A stretch of 64,000 bases of DNA from Branchiostoma floridae (GCF_000003815.2 NC_049981.1:21664091-21728090); one strand, 5' to 3'; positions 45,181-58,440 are shown, numbered from the stretch's first letter. The notes: generated by a model not told the origin, from the sequence alone. Program-made: numbers and translations.

Positions 45181-46274
45181 TTCCCACGCCCGTGAAAACC
45201 ATACCTGCATACATGCAGGTAAAAAGCGCCCTTAGGAGCAATTTGGCAGCGGCAAAAAACGCCGCTGCAGTTCCAACGCAAGCTGCTAGGGAAACCAAAC
45301 TTACATCACTTCGTCCTTACGCTAACAGCTTTATACCACATAAAAATCATGACTGTAGCTTGTTTCAAACAGGAGATACAAAGCCCGAAAAGTCTACTGC
45401 AGTACCAAAAAGCGCCCCTAGGGCAATTCGGCAGCGGCAAAAAAAAAACGCTGCTGTAGTTCCAACGCAAGCAGCTAGGGAAACCAAACTTACGTCACTT
45501 CTTCCTTACCCTACCAGCTTTCTACCACAGAACAATCATGACTGTAGCATGTTTAGAACAGGAGATACAAAGCCCGGAAGGTCTGCTGCAGTACCAAAAG
45601 GCGCCGCTAGGGGGCACCAAAAGTCAAATAAAGTGGCCCGCGTACTTTTTCAAAACAGTAAAGTCTAATGAGTATCTGTACTAAGTTTGGTGCTTGTATC
45701 ACAATTGTAGTTGAACATTTAGCTGTCCCATACTTTTAGACATTTTAAACATTCGGAGTTGTTCCGCTTCAAATTCGGCAGCGGCAAAAAAAACGCCCCT
45801 GCAGTTCCAACGCAAGCTGCTAGGGAGACAAAACTTACGTCACTTCATCCTTACTACAACAGCTTTCTACCACATAAAAACTATGACTGTAGCATGTCTA
45901 GAACAGGAGATAGAAAGTCCGGAAGGTCTGCTGCAGTACCAAAAAGCGCCCCTAGGGCAATTCGGCAGCGGCAAAAAAATGCCTCTGTAGTTCCAACGCA
46001 AGCCGCTAAGGAAACCAAACTTACGTCACTTGTTCCTTACCCTACCAGCTTTCTACCACATAAAAATCATGACTGTAGCATGTTTAGAACCAGAGATACA
46101 AAGCCCGGAAGGTCTGCTGCAGTACCAAAAGGCGCCGCTAGGGGGCGCCAAAAGTCAAATCAAATGGCCCGCGTACTTTTTCAAAACAGTAAAGTCTAAT
46201 GAGTATCTGTACCAAGTTTGGTGCTTGTATCACAAAGTGAAAGATTTTTTCAGTTATCTGCCCCACTAATGGGG

Positions 46275-47049
46275 TATTTCGGGGCAAGATCGATACTGTC
46301 TGTCTGTCTTCCAACTAGTAACCTTGACACAACAGACTACAAATCTGCCGCATCTGTCCACTGGTGATGATTCAAACATGGATTTTGTACAGACAGATCT
46401 TGCAGACATATTAAAAGATGTAACGTGTCAGATTTGCACAGTTCCATTTATCATTAGATATGATCAGAGCTAGCTGGATTTGGAATATTCTGGCAACGGA
46501 GTATTTGAACTCTTTTCTTGGTCACGCGTAACAAGTATATTCTATGTGTCAAGGACACAATTAGTATTTAATGTCATTTTTTTCAAATTCATCGACTACG
46601 ATGGACGAACATCACTCAGTACCTTACATTCAACAATTTCAATCAATAGAAGGTGGGATCTCTGAAGTTGTAACTGCAGAGAATACACCTCCTATTGATT
46701 GAAAGTGTGCGTCCCCTATAATTAAAACTTCACAGATCCCACCCTCTTTTTTGCATGGTGCCCTCAACAACAACAAAATGAGAGTAGAGCACAGTTTGAT
46801 TTGAATATTGGGTAGCAATCACAACATATTTGTAGTACAAAGCGCAAATCTAATCGCATTTTACCAATGGCCATATGTATGTTACATACGAAGCGTATAG
46901 TGAATCAAGCTCATACTGGTGCAGGTAATCTTGTTCCCTTTGATTGGAACAAGAAAGAACGCTATTCATTCCCTATAAGTTTAAAGAAAGACATTTATTC
47001 GCAACTAGTTCCCCAGATATTTACGTACTATTGCCCTCAATCATTTTCT
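46275..47049. other. Intergenic stretch with a short foldback
   Basis: Apart from the inverted pair at 46630-46745 I see nothing that I can support. Frames at 46480-46665 and 46867-47076 have no motif. Confidence 0.45.
46630..46745. repeat. Short imperfect foldback
   Basis: TTTCAATCAATAG pairs with CTATTGATTGAAA, and GTGGGATCTCTGAAGTT pairs with AACTTCACAGATCCCAC. The arms are arranged in an overlapping order, as in a small rearranged MITE. Confidence 0.55.
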
Positions 47050-48445
47050 CACATCTCTAGCATGGGACTATTTTAGTGCGCGCTATCTCGTATGTGATGA
47101 TACAAGTGATAGAGCTGGATTGTCCTATCGCTCACGGATAATCATGTTCTATTATAGAAACAGTTCAATACAAATCGTCTGACCTAACTTTTCAGGCATA
47201 TGATTTCCCCGTCTTTAACACAATGAAACCTACTCAGACAGTCCAACTTTGCCAGACTTGGAGGCGCCACCATATCAACTACAGAACCAACATATTAAAG
47301 GGGACATCAACTATCTATGAGGAGGCGGAATAAACGGACGGCGTATCAAAAGAAGACAAGGCTATTATTGAGCTGAGTCTTCGATTGAAGCTACGGTTAT
47401 CACCCGTCTTTACACGCAATATGCACCAACTGTTGTAATGAAAGGGAGAGATCGGGGGATTTTTTTGTATTTTGACTGAGGGAGATATATACAGCTTTGG
47501 TTCGGTTCCATATAGCCATAACCAGTTGCCACAGCGTGGTGCATACGAACCTAATATCCAAGCGGATCCTACAATGGCATAAGATAGAACCAAACTGGCC
47601 AAGGAGTGTAGTCAGCCAAGAGGTGTACATTTGCCATGTAGCCAAACACACTCCTAGGCCGGCTTCACTCCTGACAGCTTTTAACACTATATAATGCTAC
47701 TGTAGTATCTGCTTGGAGATTACTACGAACCTGTTATCCGGCATGGAGGTTCTGCTGATAGACAAATTCAGACTCACAAATTTACTTATTTCTATTTCTG
47801 ATCAAATCTAACTCAATAAAATGACTAAATCAGCTCTCATACTCATTTGGTCGTAAAGGTCAATCTATAGCTATGCACAGCCACTATGCAATACAAGGTG
47901 AACAAAGGTTCGTAACCACTAGGTATGTTTCTAGAGATACATGACTAGTATCGTGAATATTTCAGTTGTCAGTTTGTTCCACCACTAGCTGAGAGAACAC
48001 TGCTTTACTCCTGCGCCACAGCAACTGCATACAGCAAAGTTACAAGGTAATCGCACTCAGATTCTACTGTTCTTAAACGACTCACTGACGGGCTGCTAAA
48101 ATTGACCCGCTGGGTTAAAGACCGCTTATATCATGACAACCATTTTCCCTCTTACAGATGAAACCCCTAAATAGAATGTTCTCCATCAAACCAATGATAT
48201 CTTGTCGCGGGTCTAAATCATGTGGCAAAGACGTGAGCTTATATTACTATCGAATCACTGCATTTAGCCCACGAGGGCAAGAACATGCAAATAAAGATTA
48301 CCATTATATTACACCACCGTTATGACTGCAATGATATATACATTTATATCAAAGGAGATATAGGTCACTAAACGCATCGCTCTACATCAATCAAAAACGT
48401 GAATGTTTTGATATGTAGTAGATACTGGTTTATATAGTCTAGCTA

Positions 48446-48672
48446 GCGTTCAGCATTCTGTACGTGTTGACCTCCATACGTTTGTTGCTGACACCATCAG
48501 CACGGCACCAAGGATAGTGATGAGCATGCCGATTCCTTTCAACAAGATGAAGTGACCATAAACGTCCTCTTCTATCATGTGGATTGGTCTCTATATGCCT
48601 TATTAACCTTCCCATGGTGTGTGTCACCCCAACCTGAGACCCGGTCAACTCCCTTCGGCACAGGCTAATTTC
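48446..48672 (-). other. Highly conserved block in duplication, copy 2
   Basis: Partner of 28752-28978 with six differences in 227 bases. The hydrophobic frame (KGIGMLITILGAVLMV, then VWRSTRTEC and stop) is intact here too. Upstream on the - strand an in-frame TAA lies 6 bases before an ATATAG that would be the only candidate acceptor. It lacks a pyrimidine tract. Confidence 0.35.
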
Positions 48673-49068
48673 GAAGTCAACTTCTTTTTTTCACAGCTAC
48701 TTCCCGACAAAATAGAAAGCTTCTTCCATATGCAACCCATGAGCTGTGGTATGCATCACGCGGCTGGCCATTGATAGGGCATAAGACCAACACAATTACT
48801 TTCAAGTAGTGTTTTCTGCGAAGAGATTACCCACCTACGTTGAGGATTAGCATATCGACACATTTCATCACACTTGACGACCCTCCCGTGGCCCTGTCAT
48901 TTGACACCACATCCGCTGCTGACGTGTTACGATGGGAGTAAAGCCGCACCATAAACACACCTGATGGGAATCTTTAGTGCTGCCTCCGGCAAACTGGCGC
49001 ACACATCTCCAACATCCCCGGAACAGTGTTAACCTTATAGATATTCTAACATCAAAGCACCTTTAGGT

Positions 49069-49306
49069 GCACTCTCACTGAACTTGCGTCAAGCTTGTAT
49101 CACTGCGTGATTCGAAAGATACTAAACGAATGTCAAAGATAAAGAACGACTTGTCTTACTTTTTGTGTGTTTTGTCGTCTTCTAAGTCATACTTTTACGT
49201 ATTACGCAATATGTAAATCATGAAAAAATCGAAGAAAATAACAAAACAGTGACGCAGTGAACGAACCCCGCAGTGCCGCACCGGTGCCCCAAGTGCAGTG
49301 AGCCCT
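49069..49306. mobile_element. Foldback element, family C, second copy
   Basis: The right end (GAACCCCGCAGTGCCGCACC, then GGTGCCCCAAGTGCAGTGAG) is intact, and the core (TTTTGTCGTCTTCTAAGTCA, TACTTTTACGTATTACGCAA) matches 24484-24720. The left end keeps only ACTCTCACTG and scattered bases. Flanks repeat about 30 bases: ATATTCTAACATCAAAGCAC before and ATATTCTAACAGGAAAGCAC after. Copy 1 of the segmental duplication has this site once, without the element (29728-29760). Confidence 0.82.
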
Positions 49307-50155
49307 GACAAATACATATTCTAACAGGAAAGCACCACCTTACAACTTCAACTATCAACAACTGTTTTTTATTGTGTAACATCCGCCCAGGACGATGCAC
49401 ATTAATCATTTTTTCTGGCATATCAAAAAGCCGGATATTTATCAATAGTGGACGCGTTAAATTGTCTTAGCTACAGGTGCCGATACATCTCGGTCACTGT
49501 AATGACGGTGTGTTTATTGAAAAAGCAAATAAACGTAGATGATCAAAGAGGAATAGAATAATAAAGACGGACCAAATCTAGGCCATGACCTACTGTATCT
49601 GATGCACGATCATATGTTAGTCTGACAGAGAGATCCACCAATGGCTGCCTAGCGCCTAGGACTGTAGGAGTAGGATCGACGCTTTTTTGTGCCAAGGCTT
49701 TACATTTTTATATGACCAATACACAAACTTAAAGTGGTGGGCAGCTTTGAATATAGAACCATGTCATAAAAGCAAACATAATTGATACCTAGTTCTTTAT
49801 GATTTTAGAAAAAGACTGCTGTTTACCTTCCATCAGCCTTGGTAATAGTTAGAAATGTTTGTGGGGTCAAAAAAGGATGTTGTTAGTTGTAGATTCTGCA
49901 CATTTTAAAAGGTTCCAAGAAAAGGTGCTGTTACAGCACAATAAAGATCACGGATATGGCCTCTCTTTGTGAAAATACCATGTCGTCAGGACCACCTGCA
50001 TCCCTGACTTTTACGGGATGTTTCATCACGTGAGCTGAATAAGGCGCCTGACGTGCGCGCCTAGCATAATATTTCAAATCGATTCTTGATATTGAAGAAT
50101 TCTTTGATATTTTTTATGTTAGTTAATACATATATCAAAGAATTGACATTCTACA

Positions 50156-50209
50156 ATTCTCTTTCTCTCTCTCTCTCTCTTTTATTTCTCTCTCTCTCTC
50201 TCTCTCTCC
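50156..50209 (+). repeat. CT microsatellite
   Basis: Two TC/CT runs separated by TTTTATTT. An LTR-free LINE-like tail word (TTGTCAATAAA) follows at about 50310. Confidence 0.85.
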
Positions 50210-50839
50210 CAACATGTTGAGTTATTCATACCTGTATATCCAATACGTCTGTTAAGTTGTACTGTAAGTAGTTGTTATAGACCTTACGAAAGTCGCTGTA
50301 CTTTGGTCTTGTCAATAAATAATTCTTTCTATATACGAGTACATCCCTTAGGCACTCGAGTGCATGATTCTAGAAACTGTTGGCGTCGGCACTTGGCACC
50401 CCTCCTCTTCCTAAAGGTTTATGTAAGTTTGTGGGAAGAGCCATAACCTCACAAGAAGCCTCACAAGAAGCAGTCGTGCAGCAATAAGATAACAAGCCCC
50501 ACAGCCATATCTTTTAATAGCTGCCCAGATTTACCTCTTACGTCGTTCATTCTTACGTAGGTTTATTCCTTTTACATAAATGTGCCCTTGTTGGAATAGC
50601 CTTGGGCACTAAAAGGCTATAACCGGTTATCTTGGGGCGTCAATGCGGAATTACTGTCACAAATCTAGCAGTGCGTGACGAGTGCAGTCACCTCATCATT
50701 CTTCCTGGTGCACTTGTATTACGTCAGATTCAGATCAATCAAGTCCCCTTCAAACTCTTGTGAATTATATTTGTCCATATTGATGGACAATCTTGACAGA
50801 TGTAAAGGAAATCCAGCCTATCTTGATGAAATATAGGGT

Positions 50840-52632
50840 GGAGTGGAGACAACTTTCAAGCTTTGCTCGAGCAGGAGCTCGACATAATGAACTTTGTTTA
50901 ATGCAACGTTATACATGTAGCTGTGAATTGTAGTAGATTGAACGCACTGCAAGGTAAATGCAGGTTTTAAAGCATCAGTAAATGTGTAAATAATTGACGT
51001 GAGTAGCGACACCTTTCTGTAGTTTGTAAACGTGAGAAAGTCATAAATTGCCCCCAGGAAGGGCACTGAAACGTCTGCCTTGAATCAAACACTGGGTTGT
51101 GCACAAATAACTTTGCTTTCCAGTGACTTAGCAACTTGATGAAACTATTCACTGATCCATAATATCTGTCTCTCGTGCTATTTGTATCAGCTAGCTCATC
51201 TAGCTACCTTCTGACAGTGATGGAACATTCCGATGTCATCACTCTGAAAATGTCTACCTCTTAAACCTGTCGGGGTTCTTGGGCGTTGACAACGTTTTCA
51301 ATGCGTTGCATGTAACATGCATTGGCACTCGTAATACCGGTCATAAGCCTTATACCGGTCGATTAAAAATAGTGGAACTTAAAGAGATCTACACATGCAA
51401 CAATAGTTATTTCTGAGGTATGCACACTTCAGACATCTAGGTGTCCAATACATAATTTACAAAGCATCGATAACAATGCATTCGAAGACAACAAGGCCAA
51501 AAGTTTTCAGGTCATTTTCGGGGCAGGCGAGCTCGTCGTGGGACAAACACACTGTCACGTTCATCGCCAGATTTGTAGATAATAATCACATGTGCTCACG
51601 GCACAAGACGAGCATGATTCAACAGCAATCTTGAATTTCTTTTGGTGACCTACAACTCGTGTAAAAGTGTGAGGAACCGTTGCATAATAGCCCGGATCTA
51701 CGGCTGAATGGGTCAAATTGAACGTACGCCGCCATTTTCCCGCCATTTTTAATGCTACGGCCAGCAGTAAAGTTTTACGTCATAGCGGTTGTCACGGACC
51801 AAAATTAAATGAAAATTCTTGTCAGTATACGCCCATTTTCTCATGACTTTTTGTATGCTCATGCAGATTTTTGTTTTGTGCAACTACTAACAGGAAAGAA
51901 AGGAACAACAGAGGATGAATAAAGGTACATAGCGGCAGTTAATTGTGCCGTGTTTCGTTCGACCGGTATAGTGCACCCCCTTCCAACCACGCGCCCGTTC
52001 TCCGTGCAATTCCGCGGTGCACGTGTGTTCCAATTACGATATTATGTTTTTAGCAGGACCAGAGAGACAAAATAATTTACACAGAAGAAGTGGCAAAGGT
52101 AAGCTGTAACAGCAACATGTAACTGGAGAAAATGATGCGTTGATCATTTGCCAAATTAGCATTGCTTGAGAAATTGCAGTAAACCGACCGGTATTATGCC
52201 AATGGATGTTACCGTGCAACTAATAAATGGTTCTTATTTCATACCTGGACATGATAACATTCCATACGGATATTCTGGACCGGCTGATAACGTAGGTTAT
52301 TACACGGCTTCAACTGTTATCACACGGGCTTCCATAGAATCGTTCGAACGCCTTTCGAGCGCACCGTTGTCGAAAATTTGAATAACGGATTCTGAAGTTG
52401 GAATTAATGTTGTTACAATCTTTGTTGATAGACACAAAAGTTTTGGCGCATTTCGCATTTAAACGTGTGTCTTCACGGCTATGTATGACATAAATAAAAT
52501 AGGACACCTCGGTCCCAGGCGATCCTACCCGCATGCGTCGGTCGGGCTGGTAGCTACGGTAAAACGGAATACATGTCCTGTTTTCTGTGTTCTGTATTTA
52601 AATACATTTTGACATGTGACAACCTCTGTATG
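50840..52632. other. Duplication copy 2, no secure gene
   Basis: A CpG-richer patch at about 51700-52050 (CGCCGCCATTTTCCCGCCAT, then CACGCGCCCG and CCGCGGTGCACG) followed by AGTGGCAAAGGTAAGCTG at 52088-52105 could be a promoter and first-exon donor, but I find no coding start that I trust. The frames here are short. Confidence 0.35.
51045..51150 (+). repeat. Dispersed element, family B
   Basis: ATTGCCCCCAGGAAGGGCAC, GAAACGTCTGCCTTGAATC, GGGTTGTGCACAAATAACTT, CCAGTGACTTAGCAACTTGA and TGAAACTATTCAC follow the family order, with the core palindrome eroded. Confidence 0.65.
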
Positions 52633-52700
52633 GTATCATCATCATCATCATCCGGGCGTGCTGGTTGCACGGATGGACATGACATGACATGACATGACAT
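52633..52700 (+). repeat. ATC and GACAT microsatellites
   Basis: About six ATC trimers, then after 24 bases about five GACAT pentamers. Confidence 0.85.
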
Positions 52701-52814
52701 AGGCAAATACGCTAGAAATCCCTCCGATTATTGCAAAAGACCATTTTCATCCCATGCTATTCCCCCTTGTTTTAAGCAGATTAGCCTTTTCGAACTGCAG
52801 TTGTGTATCAGTTG

Positions 52815-52865
52815 ATGCCATCCTTTGTACCTTGTACAATTGCTGCGCAATAAAGTTATAATATC
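52815..52865 (+). repeat. Family F fragment
   Basis: TTTGTACCTTGTACAATTGC and GCAATAAAGTTATAAT match the interior of the elements at 15586 and 36731. The ends are missing. Confidence 0.55.
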
Positions 52866-53279
52866 TTCCATTCTATGAGCCCGCCAATGGCCTCGATGGC
52901 CAGAGAATAGACCATTAACCTGTCAGAACTGCTTCGGTATGTCATCTTCTTCGCTCAAAGATGCGAGACGCGCAGTAACATCATTGCTGTAGAGTTTGGT
53001 TCATCCCGTGTTGTAATTGAGCCATTAGTAAGGCCTGTTACTTATTGATTACGTTGCCTATAGAACAAGAAACCATGATTGCCCTTTTAACAAAGGCTAT
53101 GTCTGGTTCAATCTCTGGGGATGACCCACCAACAGAGACGGGGAGGTCGGACCGAGTTGATAAATTACAGTGGTCAAGTAGCTTTATGCTGCTAATATGA
53201 CCGACCACTGCTTAGATGTTAGAGCGTACTGACCGTTTTGTGTACATGCTTTACAAAATAGATATTTTACGGTAACTAT

Positions 53280-55560
53280 AAGTGTATCCAGTGTGGTATG
53301 TAACTATATAAGTGTAGCTTGGTGATTGAATTTATGCACATAAAAATTGCTTGTATTTATTATGTATGTTAGTTAATGGAATGCATATTAACTAATGGAG
53401 TGAAAGTATCTAACAAGACGTATCTACCAGAATTATGACAGGCGGTTAGTGAAACCTCGGCTTTGAGAAATATGTGGTCATCAACAACTTCGTTATTCAT
53501 GCTTTCAGAATGGACTGACCCGGAAGGACCAATGCAAAACAGTCCTTCTGACATAAATGACTGTCAAAGATATGTAAAAGATCAGTCAGCAAAATCTCCG
53601 GGCAATGATTCATGCCAATTTCCGTGTAAAGAATCCGGCGTTTGAAACGGGAAGTCAATAAACCTGTATGGTAATTGATTGATTGCATGGAATTGATACA
53701 CCGGACGACCAATTGCTCAAAGGATTGCCGGAATGAAATCGATAATATACATTAGATGTTGCTTCCCTTCGTCATGGATGTCCCTGTGGCTCAACTGGAG
53801 GCAGTCTCCAGGGTTGGACAAGTTTTCTAAAATTCACTTTTCCTATCGGGCATGCATATATAAATTCACTTGCTCAAAATTCAAATGTCACTTTTATATG
53901 CACTTTCATTTCCAGCAATGGAATTCTTATTATTGCCTCTATTTTCGCATGTTAACCATTGACGTTATGACTGTATATCAAAATTTCTGTCGATGGAAAA
54001 ATCTTACTTGCCCAATCGGGCAAGTGGGGTATAACATACACTTGCCCGATCAGCACTTTCACTTGCCCCGGACAATAAGGCTAGTGGACTAGGCTAGCCT
54101 AGTCTCACAGTTGGGCCTTTGTTTCTTATCACTTGGTTTAAGTCCTGGGAAGGGCATCTCGTTTGGGGCTGTGTGTACCAGGCTTTTAAATGGACGTAAA
54201 ATGGTAGGTTCGTATTCGTGGAGGTGCCTCAAGCACGTTAAAACGGAAGAAACTCCTCCTTGTAAAGTTATATGCTGATGAAACAGCAAGGAAATTTGCT
54301 TGCTCCGAACTAACAACTCCTTCGTGGTATACTTGGAAATCAAGGATATGAACCGGCAGAATTGGCAAGCGCACAATCATACTCAGTTAAATCACTTGGC
54401 GAGAAAAAGAAGATTTTGTCCCTCATATTCATTACATTTATCTCCGATGATTCAGGTGACTCAAAAGCAGCGGAATATGTGAGGAAATTTCAATGTAGTT
54501 CATAAACGATCTTTAGCTACAGCTATGCAATATCCCAGACCTTTAAACATAATGGTAAACTCTAGTTTAAAAACAAGGATCTAGTACCTTTCGATAACGG
54601 CGCCGTGATCATGACTAGGACTAATTTGTCGTACTTTGACGTCAAGAGATATCTGTCATGGAAATGACATTTGTATCTAATAGCTGTCCGATAACAGTTA
54701 GGATTTATTGTAACTCTGAATGGGTTCATTCAATCTTCAAAATGGGCATAAAATGCACATTTACGAGTAGAAAAAAGTTATAACTCTATTACCTCGATTA
54801 AGATATATGAACAGTCATCAGGTATTGTTCATTCAGCTGTGATAACCCAAGATTACGGTTCTCAATCAATATGATAACCATTATTACAGTAATGCAATTT
54901 GGTATAGATATCATATATCGCATCGAAGTTACGAGACAACTGAAAATGTCAAGCGTTGAAAGTACGAAATCTGTATTAGACATATAAGGAAAATGCATTT
55001 GGAACAATCCAAATGCATATTGCCCAGATGCCAGTATGTATGGGTTTTATCTGTGCGAAATAAAGAATAGATAATAGAATAGATTGCTAGCGCCCTCACG
55101 ACGACGCCCTTTTTCTGAGGTTCTGAGATGTGATTTAACTGCTTACATCAGAATGCCGACCCGCTTCTCCTACTGTAAAAAAAGTCACCGGCTAATGATC
55201 TCTTGGGAAATAGGATCTCTCAAAAATAACTTGGTGACTTTGAAGTTTGAAGGTGTTTTATGGTAAAAGTTATACCATTTCAGGAACTACATTAATTGAG
55301 TAGGCGGGAAGGGAAGGAAAGTCCTGCAGCGACGAAAGACATTTCAACACGTTATGTGGCTAGCCTAAACAGCAGCTGTAGGTCAGATACTAGTATAACC
55401 TGCACACGGGCACATCAAACTATTTAATAACAAAAACAGTGGAGCGTCAAACAACAATTAAGGAATACGTGACGTATTCTGGCACGACCAATGGGGTTGA
55501 TGATAGTGGCGAAAGTATCATAGTTCTAATAAAAACCTTTCGTCTTCAACGTAATCATAA
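53280..55560. other. Duplication copy 2, no secure gene
   Basis: Around 54880-54990 it aligns with 36370-36480 of copy 1 (TAATGCAATTTGGTAT, ACTGAAAATGTCAAGCGTTG-like words). The other frames (53733-54092, 54089-54380) show no domain. Confidence 0.4.
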
Positions 55561-55562
55561 TG

Positions 55563-55700
55563 GCGTCGTGTGTGGCGTAACTGGTAAAGCGTTCGGCTCG
55601 GAAGCTAGAGGTCCTGAGTTCGATACTTGCACTCTTTGGGAAAGGCATTTTACACGACCTTCCTCAAATTACCCAGGTGTAAAAAGGGTTTGGAAGGTAA
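55563..55700 (+). mobile_element. tRNA-derived SINE, family 1, second copy
   Basis: GTGGCGTAACTGGTAAAGCG (A box) and GAGTTCGATACTTGC (B box) are followed by TTTGGGAAAGGCATTTTAC and ACCCAGGTGTAAAAAGGG, as in the copy at 28120. It sits at a place in copy 2 where copy 1 has no SINE, so it is a separate insertion. Confidence 0.75.
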
Positions 55701-55959
55701 AATAACTAGAAAAGAAAAGACTACCTTTACCTTCTGTCTGTACTGTGTATGTGACACTGTTAATATATGTTCCTAACTTGAGTGCAGAGCCACGTCTGTC
55801 CAGAAAGCAAATAGAAAATAACGTAATCATCAAGCAGGTATTAGCAGGATTAAACATGAACAAATTGGGGTTATCTACTCCATACATAAACTTGAGGTTC
55901 TGTGTGATTGATAAGATCTCCCACCACCAACTACAAACTGTACACTCTGTATCGCCCCG

Positions 55960-56290
55960 TATTTGACTGGAATGACGTTTTACGGCACTCAGCTTACCTG
56001 CCGATAGTTTTCCGCCCGTTTCACTCGTGAAATACGCCGTGTCAGTTGCTCTTGATTATAACCAAATGTTCTTTATTGGTAAAAAGGGCCGTCATTAAGT
56101 CCCCTGCTCTTTTAAGGGGTCATATTTCCCAGTACTTTGTCACGTAGAAACGGTAATGACCATTATGCAGCTCTTGTGGCACCTCTGAAGTGCCAGTTTT
56201 GGCAGTGACAAACTATAATTACTCCCTCTGGTGGTACCTGCGGTGGGGAAGAAGTTTTATTATTTCAGGGTGCGACAAGCTCTGTTTAAA
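55960..56290. other. Conserved block in duplication, copy 2
   Basis: Partner of 37320-37640. On the - strand an acceptor-like CTTCTTCCCCACCGCAG is followed by about 24 open codons (VPPEGVIIVCHCQNW) that are broken in copy 1. Function unknown. Confidence 0.45.
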
Positions 56291-56799
56291 CTCATATGAG
56301 GGTAGTGGAATGGAACAACGAAATTATGTAAAACAGTCTTTGGCATCCCATAATACATGTAACGTTACCATTGCACCACAAAAACACGAATTCAGAAATT
56401 CAGCAACACATTTGTGACAGTTTCTGTTCGTCGCATGATTCATGGCCCAAAACCAAAAATTATTCACGATGAAAATGTTTCTTTATAGAAGGCTGTGTCG
56501 AGAAATGAGTCACAAATACAGGACAAATCCATTCCAGTAATTCCATATCCGATAGACAACAATTAAGCAACTGGCAATTATCACATAGCCAAATGACCAG
56601 TCAGAAATCACCATTTCATATTGGTTATGGCGCCATAACGTCATAGAAGTGCAACAAGTGTTGAACAATCAATTTCAAACGATCCGATAATAGAATAATT
56701 GATCTGTTTGCCCTTTCCATTATGTAGGAGGTTACGATTCTTTTACACTTAACATGTAGTTCTTCTCGGGTACGGTTTCTGCATAGCAAGGCATCAACT

Positions 56800-56945
56800 A
56801 TTTACTTCACGTGTGGTTGGAATAAATGCATTTTGATGAAGGGATGTTTGACATGGTTTAAGACCCGCCACACAGTCAGAGCATCCATCTTTGCAAGGAT
56901 GAAAAGGGTGGCTTTTCGCACGACAGTTCTCTGTCACCCCGTGTA
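56800..56945 (-). other. Candidate cysteine-rich exon, duplication copy 2
   Basis: Partner of 37990-38135. The - strand frame reads ENCRAKSHPFHPC, KDGCSDC, GLKPC, QNAFIPTTRE and stays open upstream through SIHLSLKTRVHG, giving a continuous frame from 57048 to 56794. In copy 1 the upstream part is shifted by an indel. If the gene is real, this is the better copy. Confidence 0.32.
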
Positions 56946-57049
56946 CCCGTGTCTTTAATGACAAATGGATGCTACTTAAAGCCCTGTCTCCAGACTTCTT
57001 AGTACGCCCTTTGCTTTGAATTTGTCCAGGCTGCCGGAAAATGTACATT

Positions 57050-58099
57050 TAACATTCTGACATTCCTTATTCAATAGCAAGCACGTGATATCCGTATCAT
57101 AATAGCGACATCAATTTTCTTGCAATTTACTAAAGTAATGGGCATGAAATATGGGACATAAGCATAGTAAGTGCACAACGTGGGCCTTCTGTTGAGCTGG
57201 TATCATCAACATTTAAACACGCCAAATTATTTTCTCATATTGAAGAAGCAATGTATGTACAATCATTACGATGTCGATGGTTAACAACAAAAAAAACTTA
57301 CAAAATTATAAATGAGCACCAAATCGTGCGGTCCGTTTGGTCATCTAGGCCGCAACGAAAATCAGAGGTGGCTAAGGGTTTTTATTTTGAAAAAACGACG
57401 AAAATGGTGGATGATTATTTGATAACGATTAGTCCCTTGCTAACGAAGTCAACAATGCCATTAGCTAACAGTATTGGGGCAAACTCGAGCTCTTCACTCT
57501 AGATCTTCATCACAAAACCATTTTGAAGGTGGTGTTTTGAACGAAATAGATGCAGTCATCTTTGAAGATGATGGATATAATTGAAAATGTATGTTGATCG
57601 AATGAAGACTCGGCTTAAATCAACATGACACTTGGAGTATACGCCACAATATTTATCACATAGACCTCAGATCATCCTAGTCGAGAGGAAGAGAAAAATC
57701 ATCAGAATGACCATCGAAAGACCGAACAAATGGGCCGAAAATTAACCCTCATACGACCACGCTGACCCAAGCACTATATCTTTTAATGTTTCCAATATCA
57801 CTAAAGCTATCTGTCTGATATTCTCTAAAAGTTGTCACCCCGCACATTGTACATTATCGCTTTTCACGCATTTATACAAATGTTAGATTGATTTCTATTT
57901 GGGCCTAAGGAGGAAAGATGTTGTTGAAGCTCTATTCATAGAATCAGGACCAATGAAGTAGTCTTCCGGTCACACCTTGGGGTGGCCTCCGGGTTTTGTT
58001 ACGCAGTGACCATTGAGTAAAAACAATTCTCCATTAAGCCCGCCCGGACATACCCCATCTCAACCTTAACGATGTAAACCCGCAGGACAGAGGCAGCTG
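57050..58099. other. Non-coding stretch, nothing recognised
   Basis: A frame at 57251-57502 has no domain. The sequence is AT-rich. No clear repeat is seen. Confidence 0.45.
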
Positions 58100-58440
58100 G
58101 ATGTCTGCCATCAAACTCAGGCATCCAAAGTTTGAGCACGTCTATCCTACACAGCGTTGTCTCGGAATAATTCTTCGTACCTGGTGGTTTCATCATGTTA
58201 CCAACTTGAATGTCCTACATCAAGCAGAGACAGGAAGTTAAAGCGGCCAGCCGACTCAGATGGCTGGGACACATCCTCAGAATGCCCGAGGAGCGGCTTC
58301 CCATGTTTCTCTTCGATTGGACACCAACCTGTGGGGAGCGACCGAGGAGAAGGATACTCAGAAAAACTTGGTTGAACTCTAATCTTGATGGTAAACTGTC
58401 AGTTGGCGCCACGTATGTTGGTTTATTATATGTGTAATCA
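58100..58440 (+). pseudogene. Non-LTR retrotransposon C-terminal fragment
   Basis: Frames around 58140-58200 read QRCLGIILRTWW, HHVTNLNVL. After a frameshift, 58210-58380 reads RLRWLGHILRMPEERLP, FDWTP, GERPRRR, LRKTW. This is the well-known order at the C-terminus of LINE ORF2 proteins (RCLR.IL ... VTN ... RRLRWLGH..RM ... WTP.G.R.RGRP..TW). The catalytic reverse transcriptase and endonuclease parts are missing, so it is a dead 5'-truncated copy. Confidence 0.85.

Larger units (their letters stand above)
42885..46268. mobile_element. Large foldback element with minisatellite arms, 3.4 kb
   Basis: Its 16-bp perfect ends are TAGTGGGGCAGATAAC and GTTATCTGCCCCACTA, and ATG flanks both sides (possible 3-bp target duplication). 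The arms are built from diverged units of about 190 bases that carry GGTCTGCTGCAGTACCAAAA, GGCAATTCGGCAGCGGCAAA, TTCCAACGCAAGC, CTACCACATAAAAATCATGA and AACAGGAGATACAAAG. Units run in reverse orientation before about 43700 and forward after it. The many frames here share these units and are not genes. A 100-base gap lies inside. Confidence 0.85.

Noticed and set aside
43945-46199. Long proline/arginine-rich frames (RTGDTKPGRSAAVPK type) as a repetitive protein gene
   Set aside because: They are translations of the 190-bp foldback arm units. The same frames appear inverted in the left arm and are broken at random.
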